Positions 28,245-38,552 of a DNA stretch of 64,000 nucleotides are shown piece by piece. The translations under genes were made by a program, and so were the position numbers. The notes below the pieces were generated by a model that was not told where the DNA came from, made no database searches, and saw only the letters and a list, made by a program, of their open reading frames with translations. Position 1 is the first letter of the stretch. Each line of letters starts with the position of its first letter. The DNA comes from an uncultured Succinivibrio sp. (GTDB lineage Bacteria > Pseudomonadota > Gammaproteobacteria > Enterobacterales > Succinivibrionaceae): contig CAKQDA010000009.1 of the NCBI GenBank assembly GCA_934218695.1, positions 1-64,000 on the forward strand, given 5' to 3'.

Positions 28245-28547
28245 GATATGGGCAATCGAGGACAGGTCAACTATTCAGCCTCGAAAGCAGTTTTAATCGG
28301 TGCTGTAAAAGCTTTAGCTTTAGAGGTTGCAAAACGAAATATTACCGTTAATGCTATTGCTCCTGGTCTTATTGAGACCAATATGGCAGAACTTGATGAA
28401 AAGGTAAAAAAAGAAATTTTAAAAATGATCCCTTTAAAAAGAATGGACAAAGCTCAGGATGTTGCAGATTTAACTGCATTCTTAATGTCTGATAAAGCAT
28501 CATATATTACAAGACAGGACATTTCTGTTAACGAAGGTTTACTCTGA
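28245..28547 (+). pseudogene. C-terminal half of a FabG-type 3-oxoacyl-ACP reductase (ApeQ-like)
   Basis: About 100 residues beginning N-R-G-Q-V-N-Y-S-A-S-K, the SDR active site (Y-x3-K), then L-A-L-E-V-A-K-R-N-I-T-V-N-A-I-A-P-G-L-I-E-T. The Rossmann N-terminal half with the NADP-binding glycine motif is gone. The open frame begins within the flgE terminator by chance, not at a natural start. It abuts a ketosynthase relic on the same strand; ketoreductase followed directly by ketosynthase is the order at the end of aryl-polyene clusters (apeQ-apeR). Confidence 0.75.
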
Positions 28548-29233
28548 GTAGAGGAGTTGCAATTGTAGAACAGGGGCTAGTTACAGCCTTCGGTGAAAAC
28601 TAGGAAGATAATAGAACCAAGATACAGGAATGGGAAATAGTGCAGAGGCTTATCACAAAACTTGCAGCCCCTTGTGATAATTTTACAGCTTCTGAGCATT
28701 ATACCTGAAAGAAGACTCGATCAATGAGTCGTGTATCAATTATGGCAACAAGAGCATCAGAGCTTGCGTTGATAAACTCGGGACTTATTGATGATCCTTT
28801 TATTAAATCAGGTCGTGTTGGTGTAGTTTATGGTTCGTTCTTCGGAAGTACCTATGCTGTCAAAGATTTTATAACAAAGTTAACCCACAACACTACAGGT
28901 GATCTTACCGCAAACTCCTATGTAAAGATGATGCCGCAGACAGCTGCAGTAAATGTATCTTTATTCTTTGGAATCACAGGAAGAATTATTACTACATCAA
29001 CTGCCTGTACATCCGGATCTATGGCAATAGGTTATGCATATGAAGCAATTAAAAACGGATACCAGGATGGAATGGTTGCAGGAGGAGATGAAGAGCTGTC
29101 CGTATGCGATGCTGGAGTTTTTGACATAATGTTTTCTACATCTGCAAAAAATGACTCTCCAAAATTAACTCCTGCACCTTTTGATAAAAACAGAGACGGG
29201 TATGCAGACATCAGCTTTACAGATGCCTATTGA
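28544..29233 (+). pseudogene. Ketosynthase (ApeR/FabF-like) relic
   Basis: One frame starting at a CTG that overlaps the reductase stop. It reads R-G-V-A-I-V-E-Q-G-L-V-T-A-F-G-E-N, then a TAG where relatives have Trp, then after a short deletion A-S-E-H-Y-T, TGA (Arg in relatives), K-K-T-R-S-M-S-R-V-S-I-M-A-T-R. The active-site region S-T-A-C-T-S-G-S with its nucleophilic Cys is present, and the frame ends F-D-K-N-R-D-G-Y. Past this point the protein changes into a DUF1703 tail. At least two stops and a deletion show it is dead. Confidence 0.8.
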
Positions 29234-29434
29234 GAAAAAGCGGCAATCATTGAAATAAAAACAACTAACACTGTCTCAAAACTGCCTGAACTCTGTGATG
29301 AGGTTGTTACTCAAATTTCAGACAGAAATTATGCAGAACCTTTTATGGATAACCCTATGTTTCAGAGCATCTATGTCTTTGGAATAGCTTTTTGTGGAAA
29401 GAACAGTGCTCTTGAATCTAAAAAATTAAATTGA
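29195..29434 (+). pseudogene. C-terminal fragment of a DUF1703 protein fused to the ketosynthase relic
   Basis: From G-Y-A-D-I-S-F the frame reads as the PD-(D/E)XK tail of DUF1703 proteins: A-I-I-E-I-K, then V-T-Q-I-S-D-R-N-Y-A-E-P-F, then Y-V-F-G-I-A-F-C-G-K-N, ending at the TGA 29432-29434, exactly where the paralogues end. A TGA at 29231-29233 interrupts it. The join with the ketosynthase falls on short shared coding sequence (D-G-Y), suggesting illegitimate recombination between two genes. Confidence 0.8.
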
Positions 29435-29627
29435 TTGCAACCAAATGATGGCTTTTCCATTTGATGATCCTTTTATGAATTCGTAGTGCAACCTGAACCA
29501 AATATGATTATGCATCTGGCAATAATCTATGTCCTGTCTTAGATCTTCTTTTAATTTTTAAATTAAAGATCTATGATTACAGATCAAATTGATAACAGTG
29601 TACTGATGATCTTTATTAAGGATTTGT

Positions 29628-30125
29628 ATGTTCAAAGTGCTTTTCCTTTGCCATGGAAATATATGTCGCTCACCTATGGCAGAATTTATCTTAAAAGAGT
29701 TAGTAAAGAAACTTAAGCTCGGTGACGATTTTATTGTTTGCTCTGCTGCTACCTCTCAGGAAGAAATAGGTAATGGTGTTTACCCACCAGTAAAAGCTTT
29801 ACTGCGACAGAAAGGTATTGACTGCTCAGAAAAAAGAGCAAGACAGGTTACAATTCATGACCTTAAAGAATTTGACTATATCATTGCCATGGAACAGTTT
29901 AATCTTGATAACCTGTATGCTCTTTATCCAAGGACAGATAAGAGTAAGGTTTATTTACTTTTAGATTTTACTGATTCACCTAAGGATATCGAAGATCCTT
30001 GGTATACAAGAAATTTTGAAAAAGCCTACTCTGAGATCCTAACAGGCTGCAAGGCCATGCTTTCAAGCCTAAATCATGATGGGCTTATAACTCTTAATAA
30101 AGAGCAGTTAAAAGAGTTAAATTGA
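29628..30125 (+). CDS. Low-molecular-weight protein-tyrosine phosphatase
   Basis: 165 residues. The P-loop CHGNICRS holds the nucleophile C8 and R14 (C-x5-R), and the general acid is D123 in DPWY. Length matches the family (about 155-165). In many bacteria such enzymes partner a BY-kinase in polysaccharide export (Wzb-like); no kinase or export gene is near here, and sequence is closer to general LMW-PTPs. The ATG at 29628 has AAGGA upstream. It is a single gene between the pseudogene cluster and pdxB (convergent). Confidence 0.9.
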   Translation: MFKVLFLCHGNICRSPMAEFILKELVKKLKLGDDFIVCSAATSQEEIGNGVYPPVKALLRQKGIDCSEKRARQVTIHDLKEFDYIIAMEQFNLDNLYALYPRTDKSKVYLLLDFTDSPKDIEDPWYTRNFEKAYSEILTGCKAMLSSLNHDGLITLNKEQLKELN

Positions 30126-30136
30126 AATTAAAAACA

Positions 30137-30168
30137 TTCTGCAGTCTTTATGCTGCAGAAGTTTTGTA
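30137..30168 (+). terminator. Short hairpin after the phosphatase gene
   Basis: TTCTGCAG (30137-30144) and CTGCAGAA (30153-30160) pair, followed by GTTTTG. It lies between two convergent genes and could serve both. Confidence 0.55.
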
Positions 30169-30170
30169 AG

Positions 30171-31295
30171 CTAGATTACTGAAAAACCTAACAGTGATAA
30201 AGTCCCTTTAAATTTTTCAGGTGCATTTTTTATAGAAAGAGAAGATAACTCACGTCTTTCACGGTAGTTCTGTCGCAATGCATCAAAAGACTTGCCATCC
30301 GAAAAAGCGTTTTTAAACTTGCAGCTGTCTCTTCTTACATCATAAACAGAGAAAACAAGTCTTGAGATAAGATCAAGATCGAGTATTTCAACGTTCCCCA
30401 AATCAAGTGAATTAATCTCAGGCAGAGGCATTTTGTAAGGCTCTGGTTCTGGAAGATTTAGTGCTTTTGCCATAGAATGAGCCAGCATTACAGTTGCCCT
30501 TCTTTTTGACTCATATGAGTAGCCTGCAATATGTGCTGTAGCACCTTCCACTTTTGATAAAACTGATCTTACGCTAATGTCTGGTTCGCCTTCAAAGACA
30601 TCGAGCCATACCTTAAGATCGTGTCGCTCTTCAAGTACTTTTGATAAAGCCTCATTATTTACAACATTACCGCGTGAGGCATTAAGAAAGATAGCACCTT
30701 TCTTTAAAGCTCTAAGCTCATTCTCACCTATCATGTACTGAGTTCTGTCCAATCCTTCCTTAATTAGGGGAACATGCAGGGTTACAATATCACAACTCAA
30801 GCATTCCTTTAATGTGGCGTTACAGCTTGTATCCCCTTTTCTTAATCTTGGAGGGTCACACTTATAAATTTCAAGACCTAAAGCTTTGGCTTTTTTCTCA
30901 ACTTGCGCTCCCACATGACCGCAACCTACTATACCAATGGTCTTACCGTTAAAATCAAGTGAATATCTCTGAGCCAATACTAGCAGAACTGAAAGAATAT
31001 AGTCCCCTACACTCTGACAGTTGGATCCTTCTGCATTGGTATACGCAATATGCAGTGAATCCAGAAGCTTGGTATCAAAATGATCCATACCCGCAGTTGC
31101 AGTACCAGCAAATTTTAATTTTTTTGCTTTTTTTAGAAGGTTACTGTTAACTTTAGTAATTGAACGTGTGATCAGGACATCCACATCCTCAAGATCATCA
31201 CAACAGATTTCACGGCCTTTTTTTAAAAGTACTTCTCCGTATTGAGAAAACACTTCCACTGAATTTGGTAAAGCAATGTCGCAAAGAATTTTCAT
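30171..31295 (-). CDS. pdxB: Erythronate-4-phosphate dehydrogenase
   Basis: 374 residues. D-isomer 2-hydroxyacid dehydrogenase fold: the NAD-binding G-I-V-G-C-G-H-V-G (about 122-130), catalytic Arg in N-A-S-R-G-N-V-V (about 206), Glu in L-D-V-F-E-G-E-P (about 235) and His in A-H-I-A-G-Y-S (about 254), plus the C-terminal PdxB dimerisation domain (about 285-374). It makes 2-oxo-3-hydroxy-4-phosphobutanoate in the DXP-dependent vitamin B6 pathway. E. coli PdxB has 378 residues. It diverges from purT with about 190 bases between the starts. Confidence 0.96.
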   Translation of the reverse strand: MKILCDIALPNSVEVFSQYGEVLLKKGREICCDDLEDVDVLITRSITKVNSNLLKKAKKLKFAGTATAGMDHFDTKLLDSLHIAYTNAEGSNCQSVGDYILSVLLVLAQRYSLDFNGKTIGIVGCGHVGAQVEKKAKALGLEIYKCDPPRLRKGDTSCNATLKECLSCDIVTLHVPLIKEGLDRTQYMIGENELRALKKGAIFLNASRGNVVNNEALSKVLEERHDLKVWLDVFEGEPDISVRSVLSKVEGATAHIAGYSYESKRRATVMLAHSMAKALNLPEPEPYKMPLPEINSLDLGNVEILDLDLISRLVFSVYDVRRDSCKFKNAFSDGKSFDALRQNYRERRELSSLSIKNAPEKFKGTLSLLGFSVI

Positions 31296-31488
31296 AGAAT
31301 ATAAGCCTGATAAAATTGAAATTAAGTCACATTATAGACGTGATTACACAAATTTTTTTTCTTTGGGAGAAATAATAGCCTGTGTAATTGTACTTAAGTG
31401 TGAATTTAATGAAAACAAGTTCTTGATATGTTGTGAGTTAAAGGTATTTATGGGATATAATAAAAAAATATTTTTAAGGAGTAATCTT

Positions 31489-32679
31489 ATGTCATGCTCA
31501 ATTACCATTGATTATCACAAACATTCAACAAAAGCCTTACTTTTAGGTTCAGGAGAACTTGGAAAGGAAGTTGCAATCGAACTTATCCGTTACGGTATCG
31601 ATGTAACTGCTTGTGACAGGTATGACAATGCACCTGCAATGCAGGTTGCTCAGAACAGAGCTGTCATTGATATGCGTGATCCAGATGAACTTGAGAAACT
31701 TATTTTAAAAATTAATCCAGACTACATTATTCCAGAAATTGAGGCTATTTCAACAGAAACTCTTTTATCATTAGAAGAACGTGGCTTTAACGTTGTTCCT
31801 TCTGCAAGAGCTGCAAACATCACCATGAACAGAGAAGCTATCAGAACCTTAGCCGCTGAAGAGCTGTCTCTTCCAACATCACCATATTTCTTTGCATCAT
31901 CTGTTGAAGAGGTTAAAGAGAATATCCATAAAATTGGATTTCCCTGCATCATGAAACCAATTATGAGTTCTTCAGGAAAAGGTCAGAGCGTCTTAAAATC
32001 AGAAGCTGATATTGAGAACTCATTCAAAGAGGCTATAGAGCATGGCCGAGGCGGTTTAGGTCGCGTTATTGTCGAAGGCTTTGTCCAGTTTGACAGAGAA
32101 ATTACACTGCTTACAGTAAATGCTGTTGACGGAATTCATTTCTGTGAAGCTGTAGGACATCATCAGGTTAACGGTGATTACCATGAATCCTGGCAGCCAG
32201 AGCCATTATCTGAAGAAGTTTTAATGGAAGCCAAAAGAATTGCTTCTGCAGTTGTAAGTGCACTTGGAGGTTACGGTATTTTTGGAGTTGAACTGTTTAT
32301 CTGCGGAAATAAGGTTATCTTCTCCGAACTGTCTCCTCGTCCTCATGATACTGGTATGGTTACAATGATCTCTCAGGACATGTCAGAATTTGCCCTGCAT
32401 GTTAGAGCTCTTTTAGGTCTGCCTATCGGTAAGATCACTTTTTACGGACCTTCAGCATCTGCTGCACTGCTAGCTGTTGGCACTGGTGACGACATTATAT
32501 ATAAAGATCTTGACAAAGCACTGTCTGTTGCGCCTTCTTCACAGTTGAGAATTTTCGGTAAACCTGACATCAATGGTGAAAGACGTATGGGAGTATGTCT
32601 GTCTCGCGGTAAGACTGTTGAGGAAGCAGTAGAAAACGTTAAAAAGATGAGATCACAGATTTCATTTGATATTGAGTAA
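31489..32679 (+). CDS. purT: Formate-dependent phosphoribosylglycinamide formyltransferase
   Basis: 396 residues from the ATG at 31489, which has AAGGAG 7 bases upstream; the longer open frame from 31276 is not homologous to the family. The ATP-grasp enzyme makes FGAR from GAR, formate and ATP in purine synthesis. G-S-G-E-L-G-K-E (about 17-24) opens the pre-ATP domain, and [10 protein letters not shown] (about 157-166) is the glycine-rich ATP loop. [10 protein letters not shown] near 283-292 is the signature. Length agrees with E. coli (392). Confidence 0.96.
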   Translation: MSCSITIDYHKHSTKALLLGSGELGKEVAIELIRYGIDVTACDRYDNAPAMQVAQNRAVIDMRDPDELEKLILKINPDYIIPEIEAISTETLLSLEERGFNVVPSARAANITMNREAIRTLAAEELSLPTSPYFFASSVEEVKENIHKIGFPCIMKPIMSSSGKGQSVLKSEADIENSFKEAIEHGRGGLGRVIVEGFVQFDREITLLTVNAVDGIHFCEAVGHHQVNGDYHESWQPEPLSEEVLMEAKRIASAVVSALGGYGIFGVELFICGNKVIFSELSPRPHDTGMVTMISQDMSEFALHVRALLGLPIGKITFYGPSASAALLAVGTGDDIIYKDLDKALSVAPSSQLRIFGKPDINGERRMGVCLSRGKTVEEAVENVKKMRSQISFDIE

Positions 32680-32690
32680 TCATGTTTCTA

Positions 32691-32729
32691 AAAGATCTCC
32701 TAACGTGTATACGGGAGATCTTTTTGTTT
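32691..32729 (+). terminator. Terminator of purT
   Basis: AAAGATCTCC (32691-32700) pairs with GGAGATCTTT (32714-32723) and is followed by T-rich sequence. It ends 12 bases after the purT stop. Confidence 0.85.
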
Positions 32730-32736
32730 TTCTATA

Positions 32737-34738
32737 ATGAGAAAATAACAAAGAAATGACATTGACGGCTTAAAAGTTATAGCAATTCTGGCAGTCGTTT
32801 TCTATCACCTATTTGCCCTCTTAAAGTCAGCACATATTTCAGAATCATCCTTATTTAACGGTGGTTTTCTTGGTGTTGATATCTTTTTTGTAATTTTAGG
32901 ATTTCTCATCACATCATCAGTCTTTTATAAGTTAAGTACTGACATTTTCTCTGTGCTTGATTTTTATAAGAGACGTTTTTCAAGAATTGTTCCTCCTCTG
33001 ATTTTTGTCTGTATCTTCACTTTAATCATAGGTTACTTTCTCCTCTTTCCTGAATTTTATAAAGAGCTTAATATTGAAGTAGCCAATGCTCTTCTGTTTG
33101 TAGGTAATTTTAGATTTGCAAATTCAGGCGGTTACTTTTCATTAGACTCTTCAGACAAGTTACTGTTACATACCTGGTATCTTTGCGTTACCATACAGTT
33201 CTATGTTCTCTTTCCTTTAATTGTGCTTTTATTAAAAAAAGCATTTTCAAAAGAGAGATTGCCACTTACTGTAACAGGCATCTTTGTTCTGCTAACAATA
33301 ACTTCAGCACTTGTATCTAAAAACGGTAAGGGCTACCTTCTGACACAGTGCCGTATCTTTGAGCTATTCTTTGGCTCAGTTCTGTACTTCTATAAAGATA
33401 TAATCTATAGGAAAGTTTTCTCTCTAAATGCAGTACTGCCTTTAGCTGGTGAAGTACTGGGCACTGTAATTATCATTGTATCTGTCTTTACTGTGGAACT
33501 TCAAAACGGTATCTGGACTGTTACTACCTCTTTACCTACCATGCTCGGTACTGCTCTTGTTATTCTCTCTCTCAATAAAAGCTCTGTTTATGATTTCCTC
33601 CTTTAACAGTAATTGGCAGATGTTCATATTCCCTGTATCTGTGGCACTGGCCTTTATTTGTCTTTGCTCTAAGATGCGGTTATACAGACACCGTACTGAA
33701 CTGTTCAGCCGTTATTCTGGTAATTCTTATCTTTACAGCTCTGTCATACCAGCTTGTAGAAAAAAGGAAATTTGACTATAGAGTTACTCTAACTCTCTTT
33801 TTAATCTGCTTTGCCTCATATTTTTATTTTCAACATAATGATGGTAAAAACTATTTATCTGCGTACATGCGTACAGAAAGTAACTCAGATCTCTATAAAA
33901 TCGACATAAAAGATCCTGACTATATACCTTCAGTTACAAGATATAGTGAGTTAAGCTACGTCACTCATTCTGGATATCAGAAAGAAAAACCTAATATTTT
34001 TATGATTGGAGATTCACACGCTGATCATTACCGTTACTATGTAAACAATATTAATAAACTTCCTGTCTATTTCAAAGTTCTACATGCGACTTTTGCATAT
34101 GGACCAAATTTTTACTGTCTTAAAGATAAATTCTTTACAGATACAACTGTAAGAAAAGCATACTTTAACGCCTATACAGACATTCTAAACAAATTAAAAC
34201 AAGGTGATAAAGTAATACTCACTAACCGCTGGGACGTGCAATACAACCTCTATATGAAAGAGTTTTCCTTAAAAGATACTACTGAAAACTATAAAAAATT
34301 CTTACTTGATGATCTCGCTTTTGAAATTGACAAACGAAAGATCTCAATTTCTATCTTGTGTCCGAAGGTATTATTACAAGCAAAGCTCTTGTGAACTGTC
34401 TAAAGCTTGATCTTAAGAATTCATTTCTGGAAAAGATCATTGATAAAACAAAATGTTATAGCACACCTAACAGGCTGGGAGAGAAATTCTCTCTCACTAA
34501 TAACGCTTTAAAAGAATTTGCCTTATACCGTGATAACGTTTTTTATATTGACAGAAATGTGCCTTTGGAGTTAGGTAATGGATTTTATAAGACCTACAGT
34601 GATAATGGTGATCCGTTATTTGTTGATGACAACCACTATAGTGCTGTAGGCGACAATATTGTAGGTAAGTACATTTTTGTTACAGTATTAAAATATAATT
34701 TAGTACCCAAACGATCCCGAACATGCTCACAAAAATGA
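32737..34738 (+). pseudogene. OafA-type acyltransferase with SGNH domain, broken
   Basis: Read through its lesions this is a full acyltransferase-3 (residues 1-340) plus SGNH hydrolase protein. ATG 32737 is followed by an in-frame TAA at codon 4. The frame continues I-D-G-L-K-V-I-A-I-L-A-V-V-F-Y-H, the family signature, to a stop at 33606. A shift at about 33600 restores S-Y-S-L-Y-L-W-H-W-P-L-F-V-F. In the same frame the SGNH part has I-G-D-S-H-A-D-H. A second shift at about 34350 is needed to reach D-D-N-H-Y-S (catalytic D-x-x-H). The tail (from about 34704) is insertion-sequence DNA, so the true C terminus is lost. It would have O-acylated a surface polysaccharide. Confidence 0.85.
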
Positions 34739-34739
34739 T
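34704..34739 (+). repeat. Third copy of the ISAs1-like element end
   Basis: ACCCAAACGATCCCGAACAT and the following TGATG-containing stretch resemble the inner part of the ends at 36939-36976 and (inverted) 38553-38590. It is attached to a short piece of transposase-derived sequence that continues to about 34860. Confidence 0.5.
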
Positions 34740-34783
34740 GTAATTCGAGAAGTAAGTTTATAAATACATCTGCATCATAATGA

Positions 34784-34807
34784 GAAAACTGTCTGATGAC
34801 AGTTTTC
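34784..34807 (+). terminator. Perfect hairpin GAAAACTGTC/GACAGTTTTC
   Basis: GAAAACTGTC (34784-34793) and GACAGTTTTC (34798-34807) form a 10-base stem with a 4-base loop. It may terminate either strand, though no long T-run follows. Its right arm is in the 30-bp direct repeat shared with 37383-37412. Confidence 0.45.
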
Positions 34808-34840
34808 TTCAGTAAATGGAAGATACGAGATGAAATAGAG
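34793..34840 (+). repeat. Direct repeat (copy 1) left of the intact DUF1703 gene
   Basis: Thirty identical bases (34793-34822) recur at 37383-37412, after which both copies stay similar for about 18 more bases. The second copy lies within the ISAs1-like transposase relic, so the first is a fragment of the same element. The two copies flank the intact DUF1703 gene. Confidence 0.75.
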
Positions 34841-34897
34841 AAAGAAAGGAACTTTACGACCGTATTCCTTATCAGCTATTTGGGCTGTTAATCTTCC

Positions 34898-36757
34898 TTA
34901 CTTCAATTTTTTGAAAGTCACTATACAGTCCTTCCTGCAGAACACTATACCGTAAGCATAGATGTCAGTTATCTTTGATACCTTTGTGAATGATAAGGCA
35001 TAGTTCTTCTCTTCAATCTGAGATAGAGCCTCGGCTGCAAGCTCATCCATTTCCTCATCTTTTGAAGTGGCTTTAATCTCAATGATTACAGCCTTAGAAT
35101 TGCGTTCTGTCTTAAAGGTAATATCTGCATAACCGTTACCTGATTCATAGTTTGAACGGAACTCAGAAATAAGACCTTCACAGCCTGAAAAGATTCCGTT
35201 TAAAAAGCCATGGTAGAAATTCTCTAAAGGTGCTTTAGTGGCACTGTCTCTTACGGAGACATACTTTTGCAGCATGTCAAAAAAGATATCAGAGATATTC
35301 TTTGTATTTCCATTTGCAAGAGCAGATATGAGTTTGTCGGGAAGACTGTCTTTACTTACAACATTGGAAAATCTTTCTTTAATGTTGTCAGTAAAACATT
35401 CTCTGATTTTCAGATTTGGTATTCTTGCAAAGACGTTTTTATTGGTTTGACCGTCTTTATTGAGCTCTTCTTCCGTTGTCTTATCCCAGTCTAAGGTTAA
35501 ATATCCTGTATGCAGTAGAAGTGACCAGAAGTCATCAGACTTGTGCTGTGACAGACAGTCATAGTTCATGGAATCATTGAGACTGAAACTTATTGTCTTA
35601 CCGTCAATTAAGTCCTGCATCTTCTGAGTGTCGGTATCGGTAAGATATCCTAAATATTCATAGACAGCATGGCCTGAGGTTGTGGCGGCCCAGTAGTTGT
35701 CAGCCTTTACAAGCTCTTTATGTCCGCTTAAATTATTTTTATAGTTCTCATCAATGAAATTTATAACATCCCATGGACAGAACATCTCTTTGTCACAGAA
35801 CCTGTATCCGTCATAGCTGTTTTTAACAAGCTCAGCATACTCATCCATCTCATAATCTTTTAATGCCTTTAAGGTCTCTTCCTTGGTAAAGCCTATAATG
35901 CCTGTAAGAGCCAGATTCTGTGAGGTAACTGTATTTACCTTAAGATTGTTCACTCCTGTAAAGATACTGTTTTTAGCTACCTTTAAGCAGCCTGTCATTA
36001 TCACTTTACCTATGACTGGCAGAAGGGTGTCAGGATCTTTTTGTGGGTCTTTTAGAAAGTCTAAAAATGATGAGATTAAGGTTACCATTTCTTTGTGGTA
36101 ACCATTTTCCTGAGCTTTGGCTAAAGGTACATCATACTCATCGATTAGTATATATACAGGCTGTCTGAAGTGCTTGTATAGCATTGAGGATAATGATTTG
36201 ATAGCTGAGGTTGTATATGACTTGGCTTTTGTATCAGCATTTTTCAGATAGTCACTGCTTGATATCTTTGCATATGTATCTCTGTCATCATCGTTTAGTG
36301 CAGGACTGTCCTTTAAAAAACTGAATTCCTGAGCTTTTAATGCTACAACTTCAGCAAGTTTCAGATATGCATCCTCAAAATTATCGCCTTGCACATTCTT
36401 TAGGGTAATGCAAATAACAGGAAACTTACCCATGTACTTTTCACAGAATTCTTTGTCCTCTGTTATTTTTGTTCCATGAAAGAGTTGATTGTGTAGTGTG
36501 ATGTCTCCTGAATTGTGACTGTCTATCTTCAGGAAGGCTTCGAACATATTCATGAGCAGAGTCTTGCCAAAACGTCTTGGTCTTGTAAAGAGCAGTACTG
36601 CAGAACTATCAGGCTCAGTTTTACCGTCTGAAGGTATTTCCTCTGAGAATACTGTCTTCAGATAAGCGGTTTTATCTACATAGTAACGGTTAGAGGTTCT
36701 TACCTTAGCAAAGTTATCGTAACCTGTAGGCAGTGACTGAAATATTTTGTTGCTCAT
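34898..36757 (-). CDS. DUF1703 AAA-ATPase-like / PD-(D/E)XK protein (intact copy)
   Basis: 619 residues with no lesion. AAA-ATPase-like domain (PF09820 type): Walker A R-P-R-R-F-G-K-T (59-66) and Walker B Y-I-L-I-D-E-Y-D (about 205-212). A central region holds M-T-G-C-L-K-V-A-K-N-S-I-F-T-G-V-N-N. The DUF1703 tail has G-N-G-Y-A-D-I-T-F and V-I-I-E-I-K-A (about 555-575), the D...ExK core of PD-(D/E)XK nucleases. The family is multi-copy in gut anaerobes and has no established role. It is flanked by pieces of an ISAs1-like element, and three other damaged copies lie in this window, so it may be mobile or mobilised. Confidence 0.9.
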   Translation of the reverse strand: MSNKIFQSLPTGYDNFAKVRTSNRYYVDKTAYLKTVFSEEIPSDGKTEPDSSAVLLFTRPRRFGKTLLMNMFEAFLKIDSHNSGDITLHNQLFHGTKITEDKEFCEKYMGKFPVICITLKNVQGDNFEDAYLKLAEVVALKAQEFSFLKDSPALNDDDRDTYAKISSSDYLKNADTKAKSYTTSAIKSLSSMLYKHFRQPVYILIDEYDVPLAKAQENGYHKEMVTLISSFLDFLKDPQKDPDTLLPVIGKVIMTGCLKVAKNSIFTGVNNLKVNTVTSQNLALTGIIGFTKEETLKALKDYEMDEYAELVKNSYDGYRFCDKEMFCPWDVINFIDENYKNNLSGHKELVKADNYWAATTSGHAVYEYLGYLTDTDTQKMQDLIDGKTISFSLNDSMNYDCLSQHKSDDFWSLLLHTGYLTLDWDKTTEEELNKDGQTNKNVFARIPNLKIRECFTDNIKERFSNVVSKDSLPDKLISALANGNTKNISDIFFDMLQKYVSVRDSATKAPLENFYHGFLNGIFSGCEGLISEFRSNYESGNGYADITFKTERNSKAVIIEIKATSKDEEMDELAAEALSQIEEKNYALSFTKVSKITDIYAYGIVFCRKDCIVTFKKLK

Positions 36758-36938
36758 GTCGTTTTTCCAAAATATATTTTTTCTAAAATGATTATACCTT
36801 AGATTTTAAAGATGACTCTAAAATGCAGACATTAATTGCTTTCTTTACTTTATTTTATACACAAAAGGTATTGCGAATAATGGTTCGACATATCTTTAAT
36901 TCATAGGCATTGTGTTATCATTAGTTAATGAAATTTTT

Positions 36939-36976
36939 CGACAACAAAACGATCTCGACCAAGATCACAAAATGAT
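36939..36976 (+). repeat. Left terminal inverted repeat of the ISAs1-like relic
   Basis: Thirty-eight bases beginning CGACAAC and ending AAAATGAT. It matches the reverse complement of 38553-38590 at about 30 of 38 positions. Confidence 0.7.
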
Positions 36977-37204
36977 GTGGGTTGATATCGCTTTTTTTAA
37001 AGCCATCAGTAAACCTGATGTGATGTTCTTTGACAATGTGTTTTTCTCTTGAATTTTAAGGGTAAATGTTAGTTCTGACAAAATGAAATTCTCAGAACTG
37101 AGTACTCGGTTCTGATTGGATTGAATATCTTAAAGCTGATTTTGTAGGAGATAAGAGTAGCTTTCCTTGCAGGTCCTTAGTACGGTGTTTTATATTGTCA
37201 TACC

Positions 37205-38480
37205 CTCGTTTGGACATCTTTTATCTTGCAAAGAAGATGACGTTATAAACCATGGAGTTAAGGCCAATGATTGAAGCTAAATGATTTTCATCACAGCAGT
37301 GCTGCATATCCTGTAACAGAACTGTATCAATGGTATTGTGCTGTGCTTCATACATCCATCTGCTTCTTACTGAAAATACTATCTGATGACAGTTTTCTTC
37401 AGTAAATGGAAGGCTTGAGATGAAATCGAGAGTGGATGTCTCTTTACGGTCATCTTCCTTGTCATCTCTAAAATATTTTTCAGCCTCTTTATAAACTCAG
37501 AGCACTGTTCTGGTATTAGGCAGGATTTTGTCTTTAGTAAGAATATCGTTACCGTCTTTATCTTTTAAATTATAAAGAGCTTCAACAGGAACGATATTGT
37601 AGGTTCTCTCTTCAATACGTGAGCCTTCCTTATCTGTTCTTACCTCATGGTAATTAGAACTGGTATTTAGAGTTTTATCAGTAAGAGATGAAATATACTT
37701 TTCCATTGCCATAACTACAGGTCTGTTTGAAAGGTTGGTTTTAACAGCCATGATGTAGTCAAGGTGTCTTGAGTTTAGAAACTCTATCATTTCGATAAAG
37801 GCAGATACTTCATTGTTCTTGGCTTTTACCATACTGTAGCTTATGACATTGAGTGCACTGCAGCAGTCAGATATATCGTCATCTTCATTCCTAATGTTAT
37901 GAACGAGCTCATAAGCTTCAATTCAGGCATCAGAAAAGTACTGTCTGAACAATGATGAGAACTCATCATCAGGTATCATCTTTAAAAAGAACCTAATCTC
38001 TTCAGCTGATATCATCCATTTAGGTAATGGCATATCAGGTATGATGTACTTAAAGATTGGATTGTAGATAAAGTAGAACACAGCATGTTCTCTGCAGTCA
38101 TGGTTGCCACATAGAGATGACAGCATAACTACAAGCAGTACCACATCAGATGTGTAAATGACATAGTCATTTTTCCTTTCATCATACTGAAAGCACTTTC
38201 GTCTTATGTCATTACGCAATGCATAATGGCTGTGGTAAGAGGTCTCTTTTAAGGAACCGTTCAGCTCGGTCTCGTGCTGTTTCTACCTGATACATGTAAT
38301 CATCAAAGAATGCATCATCCTCAGTATATCCTCTCTCATGAAGAGCCTGTACATACGTTCATTGAAATCTAAATCAGAATCAGAAGGTGCGGAAAAGCGA
38401 GTATGCTGTTTAGCATACTGCTCCAACTCCTGAAACTGAACTGATGATTCAAAGATGTACCTTAAAATCACTGATTAAAA
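37205..38480 (-). pseudogene. ISAs1-like DDE transposase, multiply frameshifted
   Basis: Fragments in several minus-strand frames line up in order with ISAs1-family transposases. Near 38480-38280 is an N-terminal piece; 38219-37923 has the V-V-M-L-S-S-L-C-G block and the following helix. At 37832-37497 lies L-D-Y-I-M-A-V-K-T-N-L-S-N followed by G-S-R-I-E-E-R-T-Y-N-I, the family hallmark. At 37380-37205 is V-R-S-R-W-M-Y-E (the R-x-H-W-x-I-E box with His lost) and a E-N-H-L-A-S-I-I-G-L end. At least three breaks. Clearly dead. Confidence 0.7.
37383..37430 (+). repeat. Direct repeat (copy 2) right of the intact DUF1703 gene
   Basis: Identical over 30 bases to 34793-34822; lies in the ISAs1-like transposase relic. 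Confidence 0.75.
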
Positions 38481-38552
38481 GATAAAAACAAATTGTCAAA
38501 GAACATCCGTAAGGCTTGCTCACTGAAGTTTAAAGTGTAAATCTACCGTCAA

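Noticed and set aside
4785..29233. TGA or TAG recoded as Trp in this organism
   Set aside because: TGA ends rnfA (overlapping rnfB) and TAG ends flgE, so both are normal stops; the internal stops occur only in genes that have other lesions.
31276..32679. Longer purT start
   Set aside because: The first 71 codons are not like the family and lie over the divergent pdxB region; the ATG at 31489 has a strong ribosome site.
35238..35494. Plus-strand open frames opposite the intact DUF1703 gene
   Set aside because: They overlap one another and are shadows of the minus-strand coding sequence with no ribosome site.
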